From NCBI GenBank assembly GCA_964411675.1, contig CAYPLR010000011.1:1-42012 (forward strand): a stretch of 42,012 nucleotides of DNA. Reading direction: 5' to 3'. Each line of letters begins with the position of its first letter. Position 1 is the first letter of the stretch. Below the pieces are notes generated by a model. The model had not been told where the DNA came from. It worked only from the letters and a program-made list of their open reading frames with translations, and made no database searches. Of this stretch, positions 1-7,294 are shown piece by piece. Both the position numbers and the translations under genes were made by a program. This DNA comes from JAAYBG01 sp964411675 (GTDB taxonomy: Bacteria > Bacillota_I > Bacilli_A > ML615J-28 > CAG-698).

Positions 1-1
1 A

Positions 2-2077
2 AAACTTACTTGTTTTGTTCCTCTTAAAGATGCCTGTGAAATTAATATGCTCACTTTATCTAATCATTCCGATATCGATAAAGATATTACCCTACATGGT
101 ATGGTAGAATTTTGTCTATGGAATGCTATCGATGATCAAACCAATTTCCAACGTAATCTGAACATTGGCGAAGTAGAAATTGATGATCATACCATTTATC
201 ATAAAACAGAATACAGAGAAAGACGTAACCATTTCTCCTTCTTCTATTCTAGTGTTAAACATAATGGTTTTGATTCTGACTTAGATACATTTTTAGGGTT
301 ATACAACTCCTATAATTCACCAGATGCAGTTATGAATAAAACATCCTATAACTCTATTGCTTCTGGTTGGAGTCCAATTGGTTGTCATCAATTAAACATC
401 GCACTAAAACCACATGAAGAAAAAACTATCATCTTCTTATTAGGCTATGTTGAGAATGATGATGAAAAGAAATTCACTTCGTTAAATGTTATCAATAAAG
501 AAAAAGCTTATCTATTACAAGAAAAATATAATTCAAAAGAAAAAGTAGAAAAAGCATTTCATGATTTAAAGAAATATTGGAACGATCTATTATCGATTTT
601 CCATGTTGAAACAGAGAATGAAAAATTTGATAGAATGGTTAATATATGGAACCAATATCAATGCATGGTTACCTTTAATATGTCTAGAAGTGCTTCTTAC
701 TTTGAGTCTGGTATTGGTAGAGGTATGGGATTTAGAGATTCCTGTCAAGATTTATTTGGATTCGCACACCTTATTCCTGAAAAAGCTCGTGAAAGAATTA
801 TCGATATCGCTTCCATTCAATTTAAAGATGGTTCTACTTACCATCAATATCAACCACTAACAAAACGGGGTAATGCTAATATCGGTGGTGGATTCAATGA
901 TGACCCATTGTGGCTGGTAGGTTCTACTGCACAATACCTAAAAGAAACTGGAGATTTATCTATCCTAAATGAATTAGTCCCTTTCAATAACGAAAAAGGA
1001 TCTGAAGTTCCTCTTTTCGAACATTTAAAAGTTTCTATTAATTATACTATAAATAATTTAGGTCCACACAATCTTCCTTTAATTGGTAGAGCTGATTGGA
1101 ATGATTGTCTTAACCTAAACTGTTTCTCTAAAACTCCTGGCGAATCTTTTCAAACTGCTGCAAACTATGAGAGCGGAAAAGCCGAATCAATTTTTATAGC
1201 TGGTATGTTTATCTATTATGGACGTGAATATGTGAATATCGCTAGATTATATGGTAGCGATAAAGAAGCAGATCATATCAATATAGAAATCAAGAAAATG
1301 GAAGAAAGTGTTATTAAGCACGGTTGGGATGGGGAATGGTTCTTAAGAGCCTATGATGCATTTGAGAGAAAGGTTGGCTCCAACGAATGTAGCGATGGTA
1401 AAATTTATATTGAGCCTCAAGGTTTCTGTACCATGGCTAGAATTGGTGAAAACCTTGGATTAGGCAGGAAAGCTCTAAATTCAGTCGAAAAATATCTTAC
1501 CAATGATTATGGGGTTGAACTTCTATATCCAACCTATAAAGAATACCATATTGAATTAGGTGAGATATCTTCTTACCCTCCTGGATATAAAGAGAACGGT
1601 TCCGTATTCACACACAATAATCCTTGGATAGTAATCGCAAATGCAGTAATTGGTGAAAATGAGAGAGCATTTGATGTTTATAAACGTAATTGTCCAGCAT
1701 ATCTAGAAGATATTTCTGAAATACATAAAACAGAACCTTATGTATATGCACAAACTATTGCAAGCCGCGATGCTAAAAATTATGGAGAAGCAAAAAATAG
1801 TTTCTTAACTGGCGCTGCTTCTTGGTCATTTGTAGCATCAAGCCAAGAAATTCTAGGAATTAAACCTGATTACGACGGCTTACAGATAGAACCTCATCTA
1901 CCAAAAGAAATGAAAAACGTGAAAGTAACAAGAATTTATCGGGGAATAAAATATAATATTGAAATATTAAATAATCATGCACCTTATCAAATGATAGTAG
2001 ATGGAAAAGAAATCGAAGGAACAACTATTCCATACAAGAAATCATTGAAAGAAGTGAATGTAAAAGTATATATTTAA
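2..2077 (+). CDS. GH94 cellobiose phosphorylase-type enzyme, 5' partial
   Basis: Glycoside hydrolase family 94 enzymes split beta-linked disaccharides with phosphate, giving glucose 1-phosphate and a free sugar in the cytoplasm. The reading frame is open from base 2, and the residues before the first ATG (47) continue the family sequence (FVPLKDACEIN), so the true start lies outside the window. About 690 residues are present; cellobiose phosphorylases are usually about 810. Visible family motifs are GRGMGFRDSCQD, then the region of the catalytic acid (GGFNDDPLWLVG) and GRADWNDCLNLNC. The NANIGGGFNDDPLW type of motif fits cellobiose phosphorylase better than chitobiose or cellodextrin phosphorylase, but the exact substrate is inferred. 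It converges with a GH5 glucanase, which suits intracellular beta-glucan use. A shared hairpin terminator follows. Confidence 0.92.
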   Translation, partial: KLTCFVPLKDACEINMLTLSNHSDIDKDITLHGMVEFCLWNAIDDQTNFQRNLNIGEVEIDDHTIYHKTEYRERRNHFSFFYSSVKHNGFDSDLDTFLGLYNSYNSPDAVMNKTSYNSIASGWSPIGCHQLNIALKPHEEKTIIFLLGYVENDDEKKFTSLNVINKEKAYLLQEKYNSKEKVEKAFHDLKKYWNDLLSIFHVETENEKFDRMVNIWNQYQCMVTFNMSRSASYFESGIGRGMGFRDSCQDLFGFAHLIPEKARERIIDIASIQFKDGSTYHQYQPLTKRGNANIGGGFNDDPLWLVGSTAQYLKETGDLSILNELVPFNNEKGSEVPLFEHLKVSINYTINNLGPHNLPLIGRADWNDCLNLNCFSKTPGESFQTAANYESGKAESIFIAGMFIYYGREYVNIARLYGSDKEADHINIEIKKMEESVIKHGWDGEWFLRAYDAFERKVGSNECSDGKIYIEPQGFCTMARIGENLGLGRKALNSVEKYLTNDYGVELLYPTYKEYHIELGEISSYPPGYKENGSVFTHNNPWIVIANAVIGENERAFDVYKRNCPAYLEDISEIHKTEPYVYAQTIASRDAKNYGEAKNSFLTGAASWSFVASSQEILGIKPDYDGLQIEPHLPKEMKNVKVTRIYRGIKYNIEILNNHAPYQMIVDGKEIEGTTIPYKKSLKEVNVKVYI

Positions 2078-2091
2078 TGGATACAACAATA

Positions 2092-2124
2092 AAAATGGAT
2101 TACGAATTTATCGTAATCCATTTT
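2092..2124. terminator. Bidirectional hairpin terminator between GH94 and GH5 genes
   Basis: A perfect 14-base-pair stem (AAAATGGATTACGA with TCGTAATCCATTTT) and a 5-base loop. A/T runs on both sides let it act on both converging genes. Confidence 0.85.
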
Positions 2125-2126
2125 CT

Positions 2127-3149
2127 TTATTTCGTAAGAACCTTTATCATTTCATTTCTAATCTTATCATAATGCTTTTCATCGATGCCAAAATCCATCT
2201 TTCTATACGTCCATAAAGCATAACCAATATGATGATCATTAAATACTTTCACAATATCCTTCAGCCATCGCAATGAATCATCGACTGGTGCTTGGTCAAT
2301 AACACCAAACTCACCACAATACAATCTTACATTCATTTTCTTGGCAGCTACAACCGCTTCATTAATAACATATTCTAAAAATTGAATCCCCATATTGCCA
2401 TCAAGGCCGCATTCAAAAACATCATTTCCTTGAACACCTAATGCCTTTGATTTTTCTTTATAATAAGCAAAGCTTTCTGGATAATGAATCGCTCCTATAT
2501 TTTTTATTTGAGGCATCCAATGAGCATTTTGATGAGTAAATACAATTGGTTGATAGCAATGGAAAGTAAAAATGATATTTTCATCCATTGGCTTTTCTAG
2601 TAGTTTTACTGTAGTTGCACTATTCCACAAGATTCCACCATAAATAATAATCTTTTTTGGAGCTATCTTTCTTATTTCTTTTACTGTTTGATTAATTAAT
2701 TGATTCCACGCATTTGCATTATCTTCTTCTACAACTTCATTTAACAATTCAAATACAACATTTTCATGTTTTGTAAATCTATTCGCGATTTTTTTCCATA
2801 AGTTAGTAAATCTATTTTGTAGATCATGATTTGAAAATAGATTGTTCTTTTCTTTACTTCCCGCATCATTAAAGTCATATCCATATGCTTTATGTAAATC
2901 TAAAATGATATCTAAATTACTTTCTTTAGCCCAATTGATTATTTCTTCTATTCTATTAAAACCTTCAGCCTTGTTTGTTCCGTCATCTTCTTCCATTACA
3001 TTGTAATCAATAGGTAATCTTACATGATCAAATCCTAACGATTTAATATATGAAAAGTCTTCTTTTAATATAAAAGTATCATAATGTTTCTTTGTATGAA
3101 CACATTGGCTTAAAAATCCACCTAGGTTAATTCCTTTTTTAAGTTCCAT
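2127..3149 (-). CDS. GH5 family glucanase (cellulase-type), intracellular
   Basis: A 340-residue single-domain TIM-barrel glycoside hydrolase of family 5. The start region MELKKGINLGGF is the usual family opening. RLPIDY (residues 44-49) follows, then the acid/base glutamate in FELLNE (E138), HCY (197-199), the nucleophile glutamate in YCGEFG (E280) and W313 near the C-terminus. No signal peptide or carbohydrate-binding module is present, so it probably acts in the cytoplasm on imported oligosaccharides (inference), feeding the convergent GH94 phosphorylase. The start ATG follows an AAGGAAGG ribosome site, and a strong promoter lies upstream. Exact specificity (glucan, xyloglucan, mannan) cannot be read from the sequence. 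Confidence 0.9.
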   Translation of the reverse strand: MELKKGINLGGFLSQCVHTKKHYDTFILKEDFSYIKSLGFDHVRLPIDYNVMEEDDGTNKAEGFNRIEEIINWAKESNLDIILDLHKAYGYDFNDAGSKEKNNLFSNHDLQNRFTNLWKKIANRFTKHENVVFELLNEVVEEDNANAWNQLINQTVKEIRKIAPKKIIIYGGILWNSATTVKLLEKPMDENIIFTFHCYQPIVFTHQNAHWMPQIKNIGAIHYPESFAYYKEKSKALGVQGNDVFECGLDGNMGIQFLEYVINEAVVAAKKMNVRLYCGEFGVIDQAPVDDSLRWLKDIVKVFNDHHIGYALWTYRKMDFGIDEKHYDKIRNEMIKVLTK

Positions 3150-3184
3150 TTTTACCTTCCTTACTTTTTTAACACGATAAATAT

Positions 3185-3213
3185 ATTATATATTCTTGTT
3201 TTATAATTGTCAA
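3185..3213 (-). promoter_or_regulatory. Promoter of the GH5 gene
   Basis: TTGACA (3208-3213) and TATAAT (3185-3190), both perfect, are separated by 17 bases and read leftwards into the GH5 gene. Confidence 0.82.
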
Positions 3214-3251
3214 CGGAAGCAATTCCATTTTATATGCTAAATGTAGTGTTG

Positions 3252-3351
3252 NNNNNNNNNNNNNNNNNNNNNNNNNNNNNNNNNNNNNNNNNNNNNNNNN
3301 NNNNNNNNNNNNNNNNNNNNNNNNNNNNNNNNNNNNNNNNNNNNNNNNNNN
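3252..3351. other. Assembly gap (100 N), unresolved
   Basis: One hundred N, a common placeholder length. The flanks share no sequence, unlike the second gap, so an unknown length is missing. The link between the GH94/GH5 side and the arsenic cassette rests on scaffolding only. The gap removes the C-terminus of the thioredoxin-like gene and any later cassette genes. Confidence 0.97.
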
Positions 3352-3533
3352 GAAACAGCCTTGCCATCTATGACAATAGCAGGATTTGACATTATTCCGT
3401 ACTTCATCATTTCCGACATATCGCTTACGTTTATAACCTCCTCGGTTATGCCACAGTTTTTTGCAGCCTCAACAGCGTTTAAGTGATTCTGTTTTGACTT
3501 TTTACAACAGTTACCAAAAGTTAATATTTGCAT
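3352..3533 (-). CDS. Small thioredoxin-like protein, 3' end lost in gap
   Basis: About 60 residues remain of a protein resembling the small 'thioredoxin family / redox-active disulfide protein 2' group, which is usually near 76-80 residues. Visible are the beta strand MQILTFG, the N-terminal cysteine site and a cis-Pro-like segment (MSNPAIVIDGKAV). The usual GCxxC site reads C9-C10-K-K-S13, so the second active-site cysteine is a serine and a vicinal Cys pair is present. It follows the DUF2703-like gene by 14 bases with a GGAGG ribosome site and is co-directional with arsR and the permease. Such small proteins are often found with ArsP-type permeases. A role in metalloid or thiol handling is inferred. 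Confidence 0.72.
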
Positions 3534-3547
3534 TTTTTACCTCCGTT

Positions 3548-4039
3548 TTATTTACAACATTTTGTGGTGCAATTACATTTTTGTTTGCGTTTCTTGCCAT
3601 CATAAAACACCTTTAGATTCTTTGGTAAGGCATATTTCGTTTGTTTTTCCTTTGGGTTCTCTAAATGTATTTCATTTAAGATTGCTCTTGCCAACAATTC
3701 TTCAGGTGCTATTTCGTAAATTGAGCCCTTATACTCAAATACCCTACAATCTACCTATTCATCACTTATTTCGCCACAACAGGAGCAATTGTTTTCTTGT
3801 ATCGATTTACAAATGTCACGGCCGTTTATGCGAATAGTCGGAGAAGATACAAAATGGTATTCCTTCGCTATTTCCTCGGTAGTCATTTCAATCTTTTTAT
3901 ACTCCAAATCGTATCCTGCTAATTCCAATGCAGGTTTTAGAGCAGTGATAACACTTTCAAGTTGCTTGTCATTGCTTACGCAACGTTCACAGCTAAATAG
4001 GTCAAGGTAAAGGTACTCTATAAGTAATTTATCCTTCAT
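3548..4039 (-). pseudogene. DUF2703-like Cys-rich protein with in-frame TAG
   Basis: The frame from ATG (4039) runs 94 codons, meets TAG at 3755-3757, then stays open for 68 more codons to TAA at 3548-3550. The part after TAG (DCRVFEYKG, then IYEIAPEELLARAIL) looks like the normal C-terminal end of DUF2703-type proteins, and the tail is Cys-rich (KCNCTTKCCK). The first part has a Cx2C pair (FSCERC), a thioredoxin-like core (SSPTIRINGRDI) and NNCSCCGE. Full length would be about 163 residues. The permease gene next to it ends with TAG, so TAG is a stop here. A nonsense mutation is the simplest reading; readthrough or an assembly error remain possible. The ribosome site AGGAGG overlaps the permease stop. 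It sits in the cassette between the permease and the thioredoxin-like gene. Confidence 0.7.
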
Positions 4040-4048
4040 TGTTTCCTC

Positions 4049-5185
4049 CTAAATGAAAATAAAGTTAAGTGCGTTGAAAATGTAGCCGATGGCTATAATA
4101 CCTACAACCACTATCACTATAAACCAAAACAGTAGTTTAGGTTTTACCGCTTTTGACAGCATTATCATCGACGGCAAAGACAATGCCGTAACACTCATCA
4201 TAAAAGCAAGAATAGTACCTACTCCCGCTCCTTTTGCAAACAAGGCTTCAGCAACCGGGATTGTGCCGAAAATATCAGCATACATTGGTACACCCACTGC
4301 GCTTGCAACAAGAACGCTATACCATTTATCCTCACCCAAAATCTTCTCTATCCATTCGGCCGGTATAAAATTATGGATAACCGCACCTATACCTACGCCT
4401 ATAAGGATATATATCCAAACTTTTTTCAGAGTGGCAAGCATTTGGTCTTTTGCATAAATAAGCCTATCTTTTCGGATTAATTCGACTCCCTCGACCTCTG
4501 CGATAGTACCTTCTAAAATGAAATCCTGAACATGTTTGCCTACACCAGTTTTCTCAATGATTGTTCCACCTATAATAGCAAGCAAAAGACCTACTACAAC
4601 ATAGGCAATAGCTATCGGGAATCCAAACACACTAGCAAGCAGAATCAAGGCTCCCAAGTCAACAAGCGGACTGGAAATAAGAAAACTAAACGTAACACCA
4701 CTGGATATTCCTGCTCTTGTAAATCCCATAAATATTGGGATAGAGGAGCAACTGCAAAATGGAGTAACCGTACCAAGCAATGCACCTACCGCGTTTGTCC
4801 CTATACCGTGAAACTTGCCAAGTATTTTTTTTGTCCTTTCGGGAGGAAAATAACTCTGTATATACGAAATAAGGAATATGAGTAGGCATAGTAAAATGAT
4901 TATTTTTATCGTGTCATAGATAAAAAAATGAATAACATCGCCCCAATGAGTAGCCATAAACTCAGCTCCAAACATTGAAGTAAAGGCTAAACCGAGTACA
5001 CTATTGAGCCATTTCATTCCAAGTATTTGGTCTGTTATGAAACTTCCGAGAGCTTTAATTCCATTTATGCCATCAATTATAGCAGCGATAACAATGGTTA
5101 ATCCTATAACGAGAATTACCGCTATCAGTATAATCAATTTCTTATGGCGTTTCCAAAAACTGTTTTTTTCTATATCTTTCTCCAT
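4049..5185 (-). CDS. ArsP-type permease (DUF318 / COG0701 family)
   Basis: A 378-residue polytopic membrane protein. After a basic N-terminus, hydrophobic segments lie near residues 18-37, 60-75, 93-112, 130-155 and through the second half. The signature TPFCSCSSIP (residues 141-150, with C144 and C146) and the repeated ISSPLVD-type half mark the ArsP_1 family (PF03773). Members export trivalent organoarsenicals, or are listed as Cu/Zn efflux permeases. Its place behind an ArsR repressor and before two Cys-rich small proteins supports metalloid export; the substrate is inferred. The start has AAAGGAG seven bases upstream. A perfect 12-base palindrome lies in the gap to arsR. Base composition looks slightly richer in GC than the flanking genes, fitting transfer. 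Confidence 0.87.
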   Translation of the reverse strand: MEKDIEKNSFWKRHKKLIILIAVILVIGLTIVIAAIIDGINGIKALGSFITDQILGMKWLNSVLGLAFTSMFGAEFMATHWGDVIHFFIYDTIKIIILLCLLIFLISYIQSYFPPERTKKILGKFHGIGTNAVGALLGTVTPFCSCSSIPIFMGFTRAGISSGVTFSFLISSPLVDLGALILLASVFGFPIAIAYVVVGLLLAIIGGTIIEKTGVGKHVQDFILEGTIAEVEGVELIRKDRLIYAKDQMLATLKKVWIYILIGVGIGAVIHNFIPAEWIEKILGEDKWYSVLVASAVGVPMYADIFGTIPVAEALFAKGAGVGTILAFMMSVTALSLPSMIMLSKAVKPKLLFWFIVIVVVGIIAIGYIFNALNFIFI

Positions 5186-5201
5186 AGAAAACTCCTTTAA
5201 T

Positions 5202-5213
5202 ATAGATATCTAT
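5202..5213. promoter_or_regulatory. Possible second ArsR operator (palindrome)
   Basis: ATAGATATCTAT is a perfect palindrome between the arsR stop and the permease ribosome site. It shares the ATAGATA half-site with the element at the arsR promoter start site. Binding is inferred. Confidence 0.4.
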
Positions 5214-5244
5214 CTATGTGAACAGGAAAAAAATATATGCTTTG

Positions 5245-5687
5245 TCAGCACATACTTTTGTTATTACATTTTGTATCGCCCAAGTACACAAGTAGTTCTT
5301 TCAGTTTTGAGCAATCGATCGAGTAATACGTCCATTTCCAGTCTTTTTCAGCTGTAACAAGACCGCAGTCGCAAAGGACTTTCATATGATGAGATAAAGT
5401 NNNNNNNNNNNNNNNNNNNNNNNNNNNNNNNNNNNNNNNNNNNNNNNNNNNNNNNNNNNNNNNNNNNNNNNNNNNNNNNNNNNNNNNNNNNNNNNNNNNN
5501 TTTCAGCTGTAACAAGACCGCAGTCGCAAAGGACTTTCATATGATGAGATAAAGTCGGTTGAGTAATATTCAACTGTTCCAATATCTTACAGGCGCATAA
5601 AGTTCCATTACGAAGCATACCAAAAATACTGAATCTTGTTTCATCGCCTAAAGCTTTTAATATCTCGACATAATTTTTGTCTTCCAT
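5245..5687 (-). CDS. arsR: ArsR/SmtB family repressor, split by a false gap
   Basis: A winged-helix metalloregulator that normally releases DNA when As(III) or Sb(III) binds. Residues 1-62 lie right of the N run. The bases left of it encode the remaining 33 residues (KDWKWTYYSIDCSKL, ending CNNKSMC and TGA at 5245-5247). The 55 bases at 5346-5400 are repeated exactly at 5501-5555. Removing the 100 N and one copy leaves 288 bases, an intact 95-residue protein in frame. The helix-3 metal site is C31-A-C33 (TLCACKILEQL), followed by the recognition helix TQPTLSHHMKVL. Further cysteines lie at 53, 55 and near the C-terminus. It is first in the cassette and has a perfectly spaced promoter. Confidence 0.9.
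5346..5400. repeat. 55-base exact duplicate, left copy (assembly overlap)
   Basis: Identical over 55 bases to 5501-5555, directly abutting the N run. It is best explained as a k-mer overlap between two contigs left unmerged, not a biological repeat, because the two copies code for the same stretch of ArsR. Confidence 0.93.
5401..5500. other. Assembly gap (100 N), probably spurious
   Basis: The flanking contig ends overlap by exactly 55 identical bases, so the contigs almost certainly join directly with no missing sequence. Joining them restores arsR in frame. Confidence 0.93.
5501..5555. repeat. 55-base exact duplicate, right copy (assembly overlap)
   Basis: Second copy of 5346-5400 and the start of the contig that continues into rlmD, which physically ties the cassette to the host chromosome on this side. 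Confidence 0.93.
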
Positions 5688-5698
5688 AGCATCCTCAC

Positions 5699-5714
5699 AT
5701 TGATATGTATCTAT
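5699..5714. promoter_or_regulatory. Candidate ArsR operator at the arsR start site
   Basis: ATTGATATGTATCTAT is an imperfect palindrome (12 of 16 positions symmetric) just after the -10 box, where a repressor would block transcription. It shares the ATAGATA half-site with the palindrome at 5202-5213. Confidence 0.5.
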
Positions 5715-5743
5715 ATTATATGTTGCTTTGTTTGATTAGTCAA
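5715..5743 (-). promoter_or_regulatory. Promoter of the arsR cassette
   Basis: TTGACT (5738-5743) and TATAAT (5715-5720) with a 17-base spacer. The -35 box lies inside an inverted repeat (TTTGATT / AATCAAA, 5731-5748), which could be a further repressor site. Confidence 0.8.
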
Positions 5744-5751
5744 TCAAATTC

Positions 5752-5955
5752 CAACATTTTTACAATCTATGAATCTTTCCTGTCATCAGCGTGAACCTTG
5801 ACCCATAATTTTCTTCAACATACTGCTGAATCATCTTGCAGGTTACTTTTTCTTAGGGTTTACAAGCTTTTGCTCTTTTCATAATATCCTTCAAATAAAG
5901 CTGCCCTTTTCCTTCTTCAAACTCTACTTCGACTTCGATATGACTTACAATATTT
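5752..5955 (-). pseudogene. Decayed C-terminal extension of an RlmD-type methyltransferase
   Basis: Downstream of the rlmD SLSK codons, the +1 frame reads HIEVEVEFEEGKGQ, then LKDIMKRAKACKP, a TAA (5853-5855), then EKVTCKMIQQYVEENYG and, after another shift, VKVHA. From memory this matches the long C-terminal tail of clostridial RumA/RlmD proteins (pattern KPKEKVTYKMI, then YGFKVHTAYI). The lesions visible are one extra A in a six-A run (5953-5958), an AAA-to-TAA change, and a frameshift near the GGG codon. The stretch between rlmD and the arsR promoter is therefore relic coding sequence, not a true intergenic region. Whether it came with the cassette or is the host's own lost tail is not clear. 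Confidence 0.62.
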
Positions 5956-7281
5956 TTTGGATAAAGAAACCAGCGTCTCCACATGATAGGTTCCAACAAA
6001 CATATCAACAATTGTCTTGTTTTCTATCTTATAGCCACCCTCTAGTACTTTTAAATCTCGCACCAATGTGGTTGGATCGCAAGACACATAAATCACCTTT
6101 TGTGGTTTCAATTCTAGAATCGCATTTAAGAATTCAGTTGTTGAACCACTTCTTGGGGGATCCATAATTAACACATCGATTCCAACATTATCTTTTGCCA
6201 TTTGCTTTAAGAATTCGGTAGCATCATTACAATAGAATTTAATATTTTTTATTTTGTTTTCAAAAGCATTAGCAGATGCATTAGAGACAGCTTGTTTGTT
6301 AGATTCAACACTAATCACTTGTTTTGCTTTCTTGGCTAGTACCATACCAATGGTACCAACACCGGAGTAAGCATCTACTACGACTTCTGTTCCTGTTAAG
6401 GAAGCATATTCTTCTACTTTTTGATATAGTTTTTCTGTTTGTTCTGGATTAATTTGGAAAAATGCTTTTGATGATATTTTAAATTTGATTCCTAATAAAT
6501 AGTCCTCAATATAACCTTTCCCAAACAAGGTTCTTTCATCATCACCCAGAATAATACTTGTTTTTCGATTATTAATATTTTGAATAATTGTTGTGATATA
6601 AGGAAACTTATCCTTCAATCGTTTTACAAATTCACTTCTACCAGGGAACATATCCCCGTTAGTCACCACAATGACCATCACTTCTCCAGTAATGTGAGCT
6701 TCTCGAACTAGAATAAAGCGAATCAGTCCAGTTCTTTTATCTTCATTATAAGGAGATAATTTTAATTGCTGCATGATTTGTTGAATGTATTTCACAATTT
6801 CATTTTGCTTATCTGATTGTACTAAGCAATGATTTAAGTGAATAATGCGATGAGACTCTTCTTCATAAAATCCATAAACGATTTTACCTTCTCGGTATTT
6901 ATAAGCCACTTGCATTTTATTGCGATAAGCTGTTTCTTTTTCAGCTGGAATGACATAATCAATCTTAAAGGGAAGTTTCGTTTTCTTAAAGCACTCTTCA
7001 ACAAACCCCTGTTTAAACGCTATTTGCTCTTCATATTTCATATGTAATAGTTGACAACCACCACAAAGATCAAAAACATCGCACTTTACCTCTCTTCTCA
7101 TAGGGGAAGGCTTTACAATTTTAATCAATTTAAACTTCTGATATTTCTTATCCTCATCAACGGAAAAAATTCCTACTTCTTTAGGCAAGAAGTTAGGAAT
7201 TTCAAAAGTTTCTCTTCCGTATTGACCAACACCTTGACCTCGTTCATTTAATCTATCACATTTTAATTCCACTTTTTTCAC
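5917..7281 (-). CDS. rlmD: 23S rRNA (uracil-5)-methyltransferase, RlmD/RlmCD type
   Basis: This enzyme adds a methyl group from S-adenosylmethionine to C5 of uridine in 23S rRNA. In order: an N-terminal OB/TRAM-like region (1-60), [4Fe-4S] ligands C67, C73, C76 and C152, the SAM loop VVDAYSGVGTIGM (301-313), MDPPRSG (373-379) and the catalytic cysteine in YVSCDPTTLVRDL (C401). The start is GTG (7279-7281), with GAAGGTGA just upstream overlapping the end of the hydrolase gene's trailer. The family core ends at HVETLVSLSK; the last residues (KYCKSYRSRSRV) are a frameshifted end, with a degraded longer tail beyond (see 5752-5955). It is the last gene of a four-gene operon. Its 3' end is where the arsenic cassette abuts; rum-type genes are known insertion sites for conjugative elements. 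Confidence 0.93.
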   Translation of the reverse strand: MKKVELKCDRLNERGQGVGQYGRETFEIPNFLPKEVGIFSVDEDKKYQKFKLIKIVKPSPMRREVKCDVFDLCGGCQLLHMKYEEQIAFKQGFVEECFKKTKLPFKIDYVIPAEKETAYRNKMQVAYKYREGKIVYGFYEEESHRIIHLNHCLVQSDKQNEIVKYIQQIMQQLKLSPYNEDKRTGLIRFILVREAHITGEVMVIVVTNGDMFPGRSEFVKRLKDKFPYITTIIQNINNRKTSIILGDDERTLFGKGYIEDYLLGIKFKISSKAFFQINPEQTEKLYQKVEEYASLTGTEVVVDAYSGVGTIGMVLAKKAKQVISVESNKQAVSNASANAFENKIKNIKFYCNDATEFLKQMAKDNVGIDVLIMDPPRSGSTTEFLNAILELKPQKVIYVSCDPTTLVRDLKVLEGGYKIENKTIVDMFVGTYHVETLVSLSKKYCKSYRSRSRV

Positions 7282-7294
7282 AAGTTCACCTTCT

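Noticed and set aside
3237..3389. Reading frames running through the first N block
   Set aside because: They exist only because N was translated as X; the sequence on the two sides is not known to be contiguous.
5346..5555. A biological tandem duplication in arsR
   Set aside because: The exact 55-base length and position at both edges of an N run fit an assembly overlap better, and a single copy restores the gene.
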